Notes under the pieces: generated by a model | Told to the model about the DNA's origin: nothing | The model's database searches: none | Seen by the model: only the letters and a program-made list of their open reading frames with translations | Assembly (NCBI RefSeq): GCF_001039355.2 | Contig: NW_019774825.1 | Coordinates: forward strand, 159,537-223,536 | Reading direction: 5' to 3' | DNA length: 64,000 bases | From: Lingula anatina | Lineage: Eukaryota > Brachiopoda > Lingulata > Lingulida > Lingulidae | Part shown: one piece after another, positions 42,201 to 48,588 of the stretch | Layout: every line of letters begins with the position of its first letter | Position numbering within the stretch: position 1 is the stretch's first letter | Program-made: the position numbers and the translations under genes

Positions 42201-44440
42201 ACTCCCACATCATCTGTGATAATATGTCATAACTGATGTATTCAGAATTGATATTTACATAATACAAAGGGACACACTGGGGACGTCAGATATCACTATG
42301 GAGGGGGTGGAGAGTACTCAGGCATATAAAATTTTTCATTAGGCTAAGTATGTTAGCATGTAATATCTTCGCTGTGAAAGCATTTTCTGACCCAGATGAT
42401 ACCTATTTCCCCAGAATACCATATGATTTTCATCTTACAGTGCCTGTAAACTGTAAGTAACTGTTTGGTACTTACCTCCATATAAAATGGAGGTGGGTGG
42501 AACACCATGGAGATTAGATGTACTTCCTTTGGTGAGCTAATCGCTATACAGAAAGGAACTGGCACATTCTGATTGAATGAAAAAGTGCCAAAATGAAATT
42601 AAAGCTGTCAAAAGAGGCCCCAATCCTCCCTTAGGTCTCTCACCCTCCCCCCTCCCCAAAAAAACAAAAAACTATTGTACCGACTGAGTTGACTGACCTG
42701 TATCATAGCACTCAGTCTTAATGAAATGGTTCTATATAGATCAATCCAACGCGGGACTCTTGCTGAATGTGATCAGGTAAACAGATTAACCATCCTCCTT
42801 TTGTTTCTAACATGTACTTGCATAATAACCAGCTTTTATTTCTGTATTCTGATCAATGCCAGGAGGAGGCGTGTTAATCTGATTGCATTCAGCAAGAGTC
42901 CCCACAGAGTTGAATTGATCTATGTAGAACAATAGTTTTATTGGGAAAAAACCCATAGTCACCATCACAATGGCTCATCAGAAGTGAAGTGGGGAAAATG
43001 AATGTGGAGAAACACAAGTTTGAATATACCTATAGTGCCATCGGATTTAAAAGTTGGCTGGGAGAAAAAATGTAACACTGGAAGAAAACAGCAGTAAATC
43101 TTGACAGCTGTAAATTTGTGGAAACCAAGCGGAAAAGGCAGTAAGGCTTAAACTTGTGTGTGGAAGTTGGCAAGCCCAATAATTAACACTTTTTATCCCT
43201 AGGTAAACTGTTAATATCCGAGAGAAAACACCTCATTATTGCAAAACAGTAAAACAAGGTAATATAGTAGCAACCTGACTGACTGGCTAACTGCTACACT
43301 TATTTGACTGTATCTATACTAGTATTCTTTCCTTTTTAAAGAGCCTGTACATATTTTATAATCATCTAGAATTCATTTTTCTTCTCATTACTGCAAAATT
43401 ATCAATGTTATCATTTTGACTCAAAACCCAACAAGGCTATCTAATAATCATCTCCTCCATTAACTGAAACATAACATGTTTCACTTGCACTCCAAGAAAA
43501 CATGACATTGTACAGAAATAGGCATATATATAAAAACTGTCAGTAATATGTTTTCCAATTTCCATTAATTAGCCAATGAATTAATGTAGCAAAAATTGGC
43601 ATTGGAAGAACTGAACAGAAATGACTTAATTAATTGGAGTTAAGCTAAAGTAAGTATACCCACTCTGATAAGGGACAGCACTCTGTTTCTTGCCTCTAAT
43701 TCTTCCACTCCAAGAAATATATACATTGTAACAAGAAGAAAAAAAAAGCATTTTCCATACAGTCACTGTAAAGGGAGGCAGACCACTCTATTGCCATCTA
43801 ATCAAATCAGACATTTGAAGTAATAATTGATTTTATAATTTAAATGTTTTTTTATTGTTACAGTACAAATCAATTCATTTCCTGTGTAATACAAGTGCAT
43901 TGATTTTAAAGTCCATGGAAGTCTATATTTGCCCAGGCAAACTGCCTAGAATTAATATAATTTATCAGAGAACTAAACTGTGGTTTCTACCAAATACGAA
44001 GAGGTTTTCATAATACTTTGTATTTCGCATAATACTTTGTATTTCGCATTTTACCGATGTTTTGTGTGTGTGTGGGGGGGGGGGGGGGGGCAATCAGTCA
44101 ACGTTCCTCTAAGTCTGTAGCGTAGACTACAAGGATGAAAACTAAATAACAAAAAATGAAAAACAAGCAAATCACATCAAAACATTAACAAAACATTAAA
44201 CAGTTAACGCTATCTGAGTCAGAACATAACTGCCCAGGAACTCCAGTATAAATAATTACAGCGACAAACCCATAAGCGTCGTGCGTTGTTTTTAACCGCA
44301 ACGCGCAACAACCTGTGAGTCTTGGTGTTAGGCTTACCGTACACAAGACCGGCAACTCCACGAACGCTCGCGCCTGCAGTTAACCAGCACAGCGTCGCCA
44401 CTGCCACCACCACCACACTCAAACCGCGACTAGTTACCAT
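3443..44440 (-). CDS. PTPRN: PTPRN/IA-2-like secretory-granule receptor phosphatase-like protein, 5' part (8 exons)
   Basis: Join of 44338-44440, 27312-27362, 23908-24657, 19919-20128, 18966-19028, 5981-6145, 4914-5069 and 3443-3545 gives 533 residues, still open. Residues 1-24 are a signal peptide. Residues 36-58 carry C-x6-C-x5-C-x8-C ending FGYC, the same spacing as the RESP18-homology domain of vertebrate PTPRN (ending FGQC), followed by a helix and TWDDPYTQ, matching SWHDDLTQ. The rest is an acidic, low-complexity lumenal region with a polybasic RRRR at 205-208, a likely convertase site. Family members are transmembrane proteins of dense-core vesicles in neuroendocrine cells, with a catalytically impaired phosphatase domain. 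All internal junctions examined share phase 1, so exon skipping would keep frame. The C-terminal half is outside the window. Exons 4 and 5 occur twice because of a retained allele. PTPRN versus PTPRN2 is not meaningful here, as an invertebrate single-copy relative is expected. Confidence 0.85.
4914..5069 (-). CDS. PTPRN: PTPRN-like exon 7
   Basis: A 156-nt exon, phase 1 to phase 1. The acceptor is TTACTTGCAG|GAGTG; the donor GCAG|GTGCAG is weak but is the one that keeps phase with exon 8. The encoded 52 residues run from GVTDGQAPAAVF through SVSIKSGVKKNYPGYEARG. There is no catalytic motif, as expected for the lumenal part. The open frame continues to 4813 without a better donor, so the 3' boundary is less sure than the 5' one. 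Confidence 0.6.
5981..6145 (-). CDS. PTPRN: PTPRN-like exon 6
   Basis: A 165-nt exon, phase 1 to phase 1, acceptor TTTATTTCAG|GGAG, donor CACCTG|GTATGT. It begins RRDIASLSEAQIDRLTKYV, an amphipathic helix resembling the LTPEQLSTLL-type helix in the lumenal region of vertebrate PTPRN, followed by an acidic tail (EKAEDTSENSYDLYNNEEE). Spacing from exon 5 is about 7.7 kb and includes an assembly gap, so an intervening exon could be missing. Confidence 0.7.
8153..8180. repeat. GC-rich hairpin in AT-rich intron
   Basis: Arms GTACCGCCAGCG and CGCTGGTGGTAC around a CTAA loop, with 11 of 12 positions paired. It sits 47 bp right of a single N (8106) and beside another GC-rich run (CGGCGGAGCCGGCGG). 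Probably a fragment of a transposable element whose remainder is unresolved. Confidence 0.7.
9237..9401 (+). repeat. CAGGCCCGTAGCCAG MITE, copy 1
   Basis: A 165-bp element with terminal inverted repeats CAGGCCCGTAGCCAG / TGGCTACGTGCCTG, flanked by a perfect 5-bp duplication TCCAG (9232-9236 and 9402-9406). The interior has paired GTGGACCTTTT motifs. It shares ends and interior with 38917-39084. TIRs starting CAG and 5-bp TSDs fit a non-autonomous hAT-type element; the superfamily is an inference. Confidence 0.8.
10226..10436. repeat. Imperfect inverted repeat with AGATCGATC motifs
   Basis: The left arm (TTCCCAGAG.TTTTAGATCGATCTA) and right arm (TAGATCGATCTAATCTCTGGAAATGGGG) are roughly inverted. 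A related stretch (CCCTGGGAAATGGATCGATC, then AGATCGATC) lies near 5357-5397. Looks like a decayed MITE family. Confidence 0.5.
10869..11126. repeat. Long-TIR MITE relative
   Basis: Ends GGAGCCATTCACAATGAGT and (reverse complement) GGGGCTGTTCAGAATGAAT are imperfectly inverted for about 90 bp. The inner part (TGAATGTAATCTGATTAACAG ... CTAATCTGATGGCATTCAGC, with AGGAGGAGGCGTGTT) matches the element at 42729-42930, so the two share a core with different outer ends. Confidence 0.6.
13246..13697. other. Assembly gap (452 N)
   Basis: Unresolved run between the left contig and the first allelic copy of the exon 4-5 region, followed by a run of G. Confidence 0.99.
13867..13929 (-). CDS. PTPRN: PTPRN-like exon 5, allele copy 1
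   Basis: A 63-nt exon, phase 1 to 1, acceptor TGTTTTTTCAG|TTGC, donor TAGAAG|GTAGGG. It encodes VAHPGDSIPPEDAKLLDDILE, a short helix of the PPEDAKLL type, like the LTPEQL helix repeated in exon 6. Copy 2 has Ser instead of the Gly. Confidence 0.7.
14461..14850. repeat. Low-complexity block: C-run/A-run and degenerate CA-rich units
   Basis: A run of about 22 C followed by more than 30 A, then three loose repeats of a unit containing GATGAAAACT.TCT.A.GATTT..AACCAGG followed by (CA)n, separated by a second C run at 14713. The allelic copy (19540-19860) is shorter and begins at a single N, so contigs broke here. Confidence 0.8.
14887..15096 (-). CDS. PTPRN: PTPRN-like exon 4, allele copy 1
   Basis: A 210-nt exon, phase 1 to 1, acceptor CTCTTTTACAG|AGTTACC. 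The donor is uncertain: GATGATG|GTGATC keeps phase with exon 5. It encodes three 14-residue units starting ELPW, ELPW and ESPW and then an acidic DWFGESEDKL stretch. Differences from copy 2 are conservative Asp/Glu swaps (ELPWDP versus ELPWEP, ESPWES versus ESPWDS). Confidence 0.7.
15129..15230. repeat. 51-bp tandem duplication next to the exon 4 acceptor
   Basis: Two 51-bp units (15129-15179, 15180-15230), each containing TAGAGGGTTTTTTGTTTCTA, start about 30 bp upstream (minus strand) of the exon 4 acceptor. The same pair is in the other allele. In copy 1 the minus-strand frame is open through both units into exon 4; in copy 2 a one-base insertion breaks that frame, so it is read as intron. 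Confidence 0.8.
15914..16509. repeat. 596-bp TA-flanked inverted-repeat element with ETS motifs, intact ends
   Basis: Outer 25-bp ends (15914-15938 and 16485-16509) are inverted with one mismatch; each begins TA and continues GAC(T/C)TGCCCTTCAAG-like sequence. A second inverted pair (16122-16154 and 16468-16501) shares GACGAAAACCGGAAGTGCG, so the element looks like one MITE nested in or fused to another. The ACCGGAAGTG in each inner arm is an ETS-type site. TA at both ends suggests a Tc1/mariner-type target, as an inference. Confidence 0.7.
16722..16872 (+). repeat. CAGGCCC MITE, copy 2 (decayed)
   Basis: Shares CAGCAATTTCAAAAGGGGGTTCTTTTTCT with the intact copy at 38917. Ends have drifted (CAGGCCCTTTCCCAG / GCTATGAGCCTA); flanks TTAAG and CTAAG could be a mutated 5-bp duplication. 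Confidence 0.65.
18249..18389 (-). repeat. CAGGCCC MITE, copy 3 (allele 1)
   Basis: Reverse-oriented member: starts CAGACCCATAGCTAG and ends CTGGCTACAGGCCTG, with AAAAGGTCCA in the middle. Flanks CAAAT/TAAAT; the allelic copy at 23276 has perfect TAAAT on both sides. Confidence 0.7.
18802..18802. other. Single-N contig join at a duplication boundary
   Basis: Left of this N the sequence matches about 23818-23857; right of it the sequence matches about 13708 onward. The base is a placeholder between two contigs that overlap as alleles. Confidence 0.85.
18966..19028 (-). CDS. PTPRN: PTPRN-like exon 5, allele copy 2
   Basis: Same 63-nt exon as 13867-13929 with identical splice sites; encodes VAHPSDSIPPEDAKLLDDILE (Ser in place of Gly at position 5 of the exon). 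This copy is on the contig continuous with exons 1-3, so it was used in the gene-level join. Confidence 0.72.
19919..20128 (-). CDS. PTPRN: PTPRN-like exon 4, allele copy 2
   Basis: Same 210-nt exon as 14887-15096. The upstream intron differs by one extra A in AGCAAAAACAAG, which removes the open frame into the intron and supports the acceptor chosen. Exon 3 ends in phase 1 and joins to complete the Glu codon of ELPWQQ. Confidence 0.72.
20947..21527. repeat. TA-flanked inverted-repeat element, allele 2, right end deleted
   Basis: Allelic counterpart of 15914-16509. The left end is intact, but the right end stops after CATCGATTTCT; 19 bases including the terminal repeat and its TA are missing. 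It carries TGACGTCA next to the ETS motif, where the other allele reads TGACATCA. Confidence 0.7.
21734..21883 (+). repeat. CAGGCCC MITE, copy 2 in allele 2
   Basis: Allelic copy of 16722-16872 at the same site with the same decayed ends. Confidence 0.65.
23276..23423 (-). repeat. CAGGCCC MITE, copy 3 in allele 2
   Basis: 148 bp, ends CAGACCCATAGCTAG / TGGCTACGGGCCTG, flanked by TAAAT at 23271-23275 and 23424-23428, a perfect 5-bp target duplication. Confidence 0.75.
23908..24657 (-). CDS. PTPRN: PTPRN-like exon 3 (RESP18-homology domain and acidic lumenal region)
   Basis: A 750-nt exon, phase 1 to 1, acceptor TTTTCTTCAG|ATTTGG. Donor ATAATG|GTAAGT is preferred; an in-phase alternative GAAG|GTAATT lies 21 nt earlier. 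It encodes residues 52-301: the last RESP18-type cysteine (FGYC), two predicted helices, TWDDPYTQCIL as in vertebrate PTPRN, polybasic RRRR at 205-208 (PC/furin-like site), the helix SPEDLEDLNNYLTALQ and a Tyr/Asp-rich repeat (EDQYGDQYDQYGDLYDAH). Tyr/Asp repeats and missing transmembrane segments fit a granule-lumen domain. Confidence 0.85.
24658..27311. other. Intron 2 of the PTPRN-like gene, no gene seen
   Basis: AT-rich, with a T run near 26038 and a GC-richer patch at 26935-26970 (GACCCGGAGCGCACAG). Two adjacent plus-strand open frames at 25400-25786 have no recognisable motif. Confidence 0.6.
27312..27362 (-). CDS. PTPRN: PTPRN-like exon 2 (cysteines of RESP18-homology domain)
   Basis: A 51-nt exon, phase 1 to 1, acceptor CTTTTTTTACAG|GCTG, donor CCGATG|GTAAGT. 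It encodes CRFEISLCDFDEKCTD, three of the four diagnostic cysteines (residues 36, 43, 49). With FGYC in exon 3 the spacing is C-x6-C-x5-C-x8-C, identical to vertebrate PTPRN. This short exon is easily missed by ORF-based calling. Confidence 0.85.
31524..31869. repeat. TTAA-flanked MITE with central palindrome
   Basis: Perfect inverted ends AGGGATAATAACTCTTCG directly inside TTAA on both sides (TTAA at 31524-31527 and 31866-31869). A perfect 28-bp palindrome (31697-31724; half TGTTAAAATCTCTT) marks the centre. TTAA targets are typical of piggyBac and Kolobok transposases. No transposase is present, so it is non-autonomous. Confidence 0.8.
34262..34330 (+). repeat. tRNA-derived SINE head (decayed)
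   Basis: ATAGCTCATCGGTAGAGAAC is close to a tRNA D-arm/A box, followed about 35 bp later by GGCTTCAATAG, a degenerate B box (GGTTCGAATCC type). The cloverleaf is incomplete and the 3' end does not fold as an acceptor stem, so this is a SINE relic and not a working tRNA. Confidence 0.55.
35715..35754. repeat. (TTAA)n microsatellite
   Basis: About ten TTAA units without interruption. Confidence 0.9.
36103..36826. repeat. Uncollapsed contig overlap around single N at 36472
   Basis: 36103-36471 is repeated almost exactly at 36473-36826; the left copy has a longer (ATT)n run at 36181-36221. The N lies exactly where copy 1 ends (GAACCATTACCGTA) and copy 2 begins. Confidence 0.85.
37018..37040. 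repeat. (TA)n microsatellite
   Basis: About eleven TA units. Confidence 0.9.
38917..39084 (+). repeat. CAGGCCCGTAGCCAG MITE, intact copy
   Basis: 168 bp with ends CAGGCCCGTAGCCAG / TTGGCTACGGGCCTG and a perfect 5-bp target duplication CTGCA (38912-38916, 39085-39089). Best-preserved member of the family in the window; no coding capacity. Confidence 0.85.
39758..39768 (+). promoter_or_regulatory. YY1-like motif, first copy
   Basis: CAAAATGGCGC, the YY1-type consensus, in a CpG-richer patch just upstream of the hAT-derived gene. The identical 11-mer recurs 80 bp downstream. Confidence 0.4.
39838..39848 (+). promoter_or_regulatory. YY1-like motif, second copy, overlapping the start codon
   Basis: CAAAATGGCGC again; its ATG is the best candidate start of the hAT-derived reading frame. 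YY1-type sites overlapping the first ATG are common in TATA-less promoters. Confidence 0.4.
39842..40467 (+). pseudogene. hAT-transposase-derived zinc-finger protein (ZNF862-like), truncated and frameshifted
   Basis: Intronless frame on the strand opposite PTPRN, inside its intron 1. The main open part (from Met at 39940, stop 40465) has a TTF-type zinc finger (MFCSICKRAKK ... GCSDYQRSTLVRHVQSEQHKQA), then a region ending KYIGIQVDESCDIAIFKKL, where the Asp of VDES matches the first catalytic Asp of the hAT RNase H-like fold. The rest of the transposase is absent; a stop follows 35 codons later. The frame of TWLEDPSFKDWLYV extends upstream but meets a TAA at 39859, while the natural ATG at 39842 is in another frame; the shift falls in an A7 run (39860-39866), consistent with one lost base or a sequencing error. 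ZNF862-like host genes are known derivatives of hAT elements; whether this copy is expressed is unknown. Confidence 0.65.
40614..40619 (+). terminator. Poly(A) signal AATAAA after the hAT-derived frame
   Basis: Canonical AATAAA about 147 bp past the stop, followed by a T/GT-containing stretch and no A tail. The lack of a genomic A tail argues against a processed retrocopy. Confidence 0.5.
40688..40725. repeat. Perfect 14-bp hairpin
   Basis: CATGGGACTCACAT and ATGTGAGTCCCATG around a 10-base loop, with GGACTCGGA direct repeats outside. It lies about 70 bp beyond the poly(A) signal and may be the end of the same element. Confidence 0.6.
40726..42728. other. Part of intron 1, nothing supported
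   Basis: AT-rich intron; only short chance open frames. A C-rich tract followed by an A run lies near 42640-42665. Confidence 0.6.
42729..42930. repeat. 202-bp long-TIR MITE
   Basis: Inverted ends of about 45 bp: GTTCTATATAGATCAAT.CAAC ... GACTCTTGCTGAATG on the left, mirrored at CATTCAGCAAGAGTC ... TTGATCTATGTAGAAC on the right. The core AGGAGGAGGCGTGTTAATCTG is shared with 10869-11126. Confidence 0.7.
44338..44440 (-). CDS. PTPRN: PTPRN-like exon 1 (signal peptide)
   Basis: A 103-nt exon ending TGTACG|GTAAGC in phase 1. The Met at 44440 has a good context (AAAATGG); an in-frame Met four codons upstream (44452) has a poorer one. Residues 1-24 read MVTSRG followed by a hydrophobic core (LSVVVVAVATLCWL) and TAGA before a likely signal-peptidase cut. 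Joining to exon 2 gives VYGCRFEIS, placing the first RESP18-type Cys at 36. Confidence 0.75.
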
Positions 44441-44700
44441 TTTGTTTATCACTAAGCCATGTCTTCGAATTTGTCCTCTAACGGCTACAACCAGAAATTA
44501 TTACGGAGAGAATCGCTTGTGTCTTGACAATGTTGATTTCAATATGGCGGGGATTCAGGCAATTCAATATTCATGAGCTGGATAGGGCATTATCTCCGAG
44601 TTAGGTTATGTTAATGTGGTTGACGTCATACTTCGTCAGCCGTTGCTGCCCTCCCAGAGTTTTCTCGGTGATGGCGGAGTATAAATCGATGAATAAGTCT
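44441..44700 (-). promoter_or_regulatory. Putative PTPRN promoter region
   Basis: CpG-richer than its surroundings, with AATATGGCGG and GATGGCGG (YY1-like) and a full CRE at 44621-44628. No TATA box was seen at a fitting distance. The transcription start is not determinable from sequence alone. Confidence 0.4.
44621..44628. promoter_or_regulatory. CRE palindrome TGACGTCA
   Basis: Perfect 8-bp CREB/ATF site about 181 bp upstream of the chosen PTPRN start codon. A cAMP-responsive promoter would suit a neuroendocrine granule gene, but this is an inference from one motif. Confidence 0.4.
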
Positions 44701-45028
44701 TTAGAAAAACTGAGTGAATGCTGACGCCGAGAGACTTGTCCCACGCATTGACGCAAAGGGAATCTTGGATTTGTCAATGGGATGTTTACCGTTCTAACTT
44801 TGTCCTCGAACATTGTGCTTAGGCTATTGGTTTTTTTTTTCACGGTCTCAACCTACTCGCACATGTGTATCGTTTTTGAATATCGTAAGTGTTATAGCGG
44901 GGCAGCTGTATTTAATTAAAGGTGCGGTTGTAAATGCTATTTAATAATTTATATGTTCATTTTTTATCTAGTTACACATCTTTGTTTGTGAGTATTCTAT
45001 TTATTTATTTTTGTGTAACAGAAACGTT

Positions 45029-45029
45029 T

Positions 45030-45065
<36 letters not shown>

Positions 45066-45080
45066 TTTATTTATTTATTT
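45029..45080. repeat. (TTTA)n microsatellite
   Basis: About 13 units with one interruption. Confidence 0.9.
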
Positions 45081-45327
45081 CCAAAGTTGATTGAGCACAT
45101 GCATGTGGGAAGGGGGCGGCCGCGAGAAAGTAATGAACATAATCGAGAAAAAAGGAAAAAATAAATAGAACGATTAAATGGAATGCATTTCACGGTGCAA
45201 ACGCGATACCACTTATTCCCGAATAGAAAACAAAATAATGAAGACAATAATAACAATAAAAATAGCAGAGACTATTTTTCAGTCTTCCTTTGATTAAACC
45301 ATGACAACGCGTACGGCTTCGTTTTGG

Positions 45328-45330
<3 letters not shown>

Positions 45331-45388
<58 letters not shown>
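45331..45388. repeat. (AT)n microsatellite
   Basis: 58 bp of uninterrupted AT; able to extrude as a cruciform. Confidence 0.95.
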
Positions 45389-45390
<2 letters not shown>

Positions 45391-45959
45391 CACCATTATC
45401 CTACTAGTGCGTCCACTTTTATCAGTTTCTGGACATCATTGATCTTCCTTTAGACATAATAACGTTATTTTGTCCAAGATTTCCCCCAGTTACGCCTCTG
45501 GGAGCTAAAGAGCAGGTAAAAACCGTATCTAGGGATAGGTTTTAAAATGCGATTAAGGCTAAATCCGTCGTAGCTTACATGGAAGGTATAATAATCTAAA
45601 GACATGCAAAACGATCAATTTTTGGAACCGTTTTGAATTTTATATGCGACCTTTCCAAGAGTGCACGTAGGGAATAATGTGTCACGTCCATTTATTAAAA
45701 TAATGATTCACGTTACGTTTATCAAATATTTTGCATTTATTGTAAATTCACATTCACCATAAGTGCAAATTTCTCTCTCTCTCTCTTTTATCTATCTCTC
45801 ACACGCGTGTGCACACGCAAGCATGCACACACATTCACTTGGTAAAGTTGATCAAACACTTTAAACAATTATTTGGTAAGACGAATGAAGTTAAACTGCG
45901 TGTCTGTCAATCGGCTCTAGGTAAAATTACTCACGCTGTCAGTTTTTTTTTTTTTCACA

Positions 45960-47344
45960 TAACAACTTTTTAACCAAATATCTATGAGGGAGGTTGTTAT
46001 AATATCTCCTTCATTTTTATTAAGAAAGGTCTACAATGATGATAAGCTGGACAAAAACTCTGCCCTTCTTTCTTTCTTTTTAGGTAATTCCGAACCGCCT
46101 TTTTTTTTTTTTTTTTTTTTAATTTTAAAAATTTTTTAACTGAATCTGTCAGGTGTAACGGACTGGCGAACAGAGACAGCTATCATAACATGACGGCGAT
46201 TGCAACAGTTGAGATTACACCGCAATTGCCTCAGATGAGCTCTACTTACTTTTGGTTGCGATTGCGCTGGAAGAATAAGTAGAATGAGGGTTGGATTGCC
46301 AAATTCCAATAAACAACCTAAAGTAAAAACTTGCCTTAACTCGCAAGATAAAACACGAGGTAATGTAAGTAAGATAAATATTTTCATGGAAAGACACAGG
46401 TGACTTAAAGAGATAGCAACTGTTCATTTTGGCCAAAAAATGAATTTTCCTAGGGGCGAATGGCCAATTTTCCCATACTTACCAATGTTTAATGAATCCA
46501 TTTCGACATTCATAGTTAGTCCTTGTTTTGTTTTTTCTGAAATATCCCAAAATAGAATCTTCTATCTTTTTTCCGAATCATTATTATTTTTACTATTTTG
46601 TAAAATACTTATTACAAAAAGACATATTTTACTGAAATTACAGAGATCAAAACGAAAAATAAAACGCTTTATTTTTACAATGAAATAATTAATGCACGCA
46701 AAACATGCAATCTGAACATTAATGAATACATAGCTGCTTGTAGTAATTAGGCAACAATTTTACTTGTTCTATTCTTATTCTTATTCTGAGCAAGTTCCAC
46801 GTAAACAGGTTTAATTTTAAAGTTTTTTCTTTTTTTTTATATTGCATAACTCCAAAAGAAAATAAGTATAATTTAATAATTATCTCACTCACTCACCGTC
46901 ACACAAACCAACACTTAGAGATTTTCAGTATTCCTGTTTCACTTTTAAGTTCTTTAAGGAAGATGGTTAAATGATAGAGAATAGAAACTATCTAAAGAAC
47001 ACGAAACATCAAGATATGGCAACGGTACATGTAAGTCGCCAATTTCAAATTGTATTCCTAAACGAAAAGCTAATGTGAAACATTTCCAAACAAGCGGAAC
47101 TCGACTACAATTGTCGAATTTTTTCTTGCTGAATCTTGTCTTCTCACAAGTCGAATTCCAGCACGGATTATAAAAGACCGTTGGTCTTTGAACATCAAAA
47201 AGGCAGCTATGACCTTTGAAAAATATTTCCCATTCAGTGGTGATGAGATTCCACAATTTGAGTAAAGATTGAATCCCTGACATCTCACAAATAAGACTCT
47301 TCCTCACCAAGCCTGATAACGCACTATCAAAGAGTGCTCCTTTT
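45960..47344 (-). other. 3' flank/3' UTR of the PAN-fibrinogen gene, haplotype 1
   Basis: Sequence downstream of the stop codon at 47345. An AATAAA on the minus strand lies at 46668-46673 (49850-49855 in the other allele), a possible poly(A) signal. A 118-codon minus-strand open frame (46954-47310) starts just past the stop in both alleles but has no recognisable domain and is taken as UTR. Confidence 0.45.
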
Positions 47345-47520
47345 CTAATTGTTACGCCGAACCTTCATAGTCGCGGACTGCAACAAACATCCTCTATCGC
47401 AGTTATTTCCAGTGATAGCGGCAAATTTCATGTAGTACACTTGGCCTGCGTCAGCGTCACAGTCAGGATAATTGCCGGTTAGTGTCCATCTTGCACAATG
47501 GGCGTACCACCACCCAGCGT
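47345..47520 (-). CDS. PAN-fibrinogen protein exon 5, haplotype 1
   Basis: A 176-nt terminal exon, acceptor TATATTCTAG|ACGC, stop TAG. Encodes DAGWWYAHCARWTLTG, the GGWWYxxC...NLNG signature that ends fibrinogen C-terminal domains, and finishes MKVRRNN. Confidence 0.85.
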
Positions 47521-47970
47521 CTAGAATATAAATACAAATATTAGAGAATGTACATGGGCATTTCTGTATGTTTGCATTTGTTTGTGGAGTGATCGAGTGA
47601 TGGTCTAGAGGCATCAGAGAGAGGAAAACCATTTAAATGTAAATTCAAGCACAATAAAAACACGAAAGCAGACAGGCGAAACTGAAGCACAGAAAGAAAT
47701 ATCACCCAAAAAGTTGATCCACGGCAGGTGTCCAAAAAATGGGAATAGCAGAATCGAACGAAAGTTGCAAACGCCTAAGAACAGTTTAATAGAGTTGATA
47801 AAAGAAGCTAGAAACACTTGGTACATGTGCACAGACACAGATAATCATAGAAATAAACAGTGTTTAGTAGATAAACCCCCTTTTACAAGAAGAACATAGG
47901 CAGAAGAATTAGGAACACTGAGCACTGGAGCCTAGGCCCTGTCATTTACCACCATTAAAGACGTACCTAC

Positions 47971-48393
47971 CGAAATGGGAAACACAGTCGCTATCATCAG
48001 TATCTCTGGTCTTGAATTCCCAACCAACAATTTCTGTAAGGAATGCATCGCTAGAAGTGTTGTACGACTCAACCCCAATATCAGCAACCCCATATTTCTG
48101 GCTCTCATCTTGGATTCGAAACAGGTTCCATCTGACGTAGTAGTGGTTCCCATTGCAGGACAGCATGTCAATCTGCATGGAGTAATCCCCCTGATTGGTT
48201 AACGCGTAGAGAGCCTCGTTTCCAATCCAAAACTGCTCACCTGGGTCACCGAAGCCATTTTTATATGCAGTCCAGTTTCTATCGAAAGACATCGTGCTGT
48301 CGTATCTCCTCATTACAACAACCCATCCGCTGTCACAACATACATTCTTCTCGCCAAAACCGTCTATGTAGACGGTAGCAAGACCAGCACCAT
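47971..48393 (-). CDS. PAN-fibrinogen protein exon 4, haplotype 1
   Basis: A 423-nt exon with the body of the fibrinogen C-terminal domain (GWVVVMRRYDS, NWTAYKNGFG, GEQFWIGNEAL). It differs from the other allele by Cys instead of Tyr at residue 132 (NVCCD) and Asp instead of Ala at 218. Confidence 0.85.
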
Positions 48394-48563
48394 CTGTAAA
48401 AATGAAGATATTTCCTTTAAACCGAATACGGTGGGTGATCATCAAAGCGAATAGTAACCATTAATGATTTAATTACCAAAAAGATTATCGGGTACCTTTG
48501 AAAACGTGCCAACATGAAAACTTGAAACTATTACATCTTCAAAGAAAAAGGGCACAAACTTAC

Positions 48564-48588
48564 CAACGTCATTGCAGTCTTTTTCTTT
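48564..48588 (-). CDS. PAN-fibrinogen protein microexon 3, haplotype 1
   Basis: A 25-nt microexon, acceptor TTTTTTTTTCAG|AAAG, donor CGTTG|GTAAGT. Encodes KEKDCNDV and supplies the first Cys of the fibrinogen domain; phase 0 in, phase 1 out, matching its neighbours exactly. Confidence 0.8.

Larger units (their letters stand above)
27363..44337. other. Intron 1 of the PTPRN-like gene (about 17 kb)
   Basis: Mostly AT-rich sequence with homopolymers (A run 27818-27844, T run 28743-28765), microsatellites, MITEs, a tRNA-like SINE head and the plus-strand hAT-derived gene at 39.8-40.6 kb. A small uncollapsed contig overlap lies at 36.1-36.8 kb. I see no PTPRN coding exon in it. Long first introns often hold enhancers, but nothing here proves one. 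Confidence 0.7.
44701..45959. other. Intergenic region with microsatellites, no gene seen
   Basis: Between the PTPRN 5' end and the fibrinogen-domain gene. Contains (TTTA)n at 45029-45080, (AT)29 at 45331-45388, a CT run near 45773 and CA-rich sequence near 45800-45830. Confidence 0.6.

Noticed and set aside
45190-45396. Open frame with alternating Ile-Tyr
   Set aside because: Translation of the (AT)n microsatellite.
46136-46436. Minus-strand segment with good splice signals (TTTTTACTTTAG and AAAA|GTAAGT), possible extra exon or PTPRN 5' UTR exon
   Set aside because: No coding similarity, and allelic differences are mostly amino-acid changing. A noncoding UTR exon remains possible but is unsupported.
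46954-47310. 118-codon minus-strand frame just after the fibrinogen stop (also 50133-50489)
   Set aside because: Sits in the presumed 3' UTR; no domain recognised and not joined in frame to the upstream exon.
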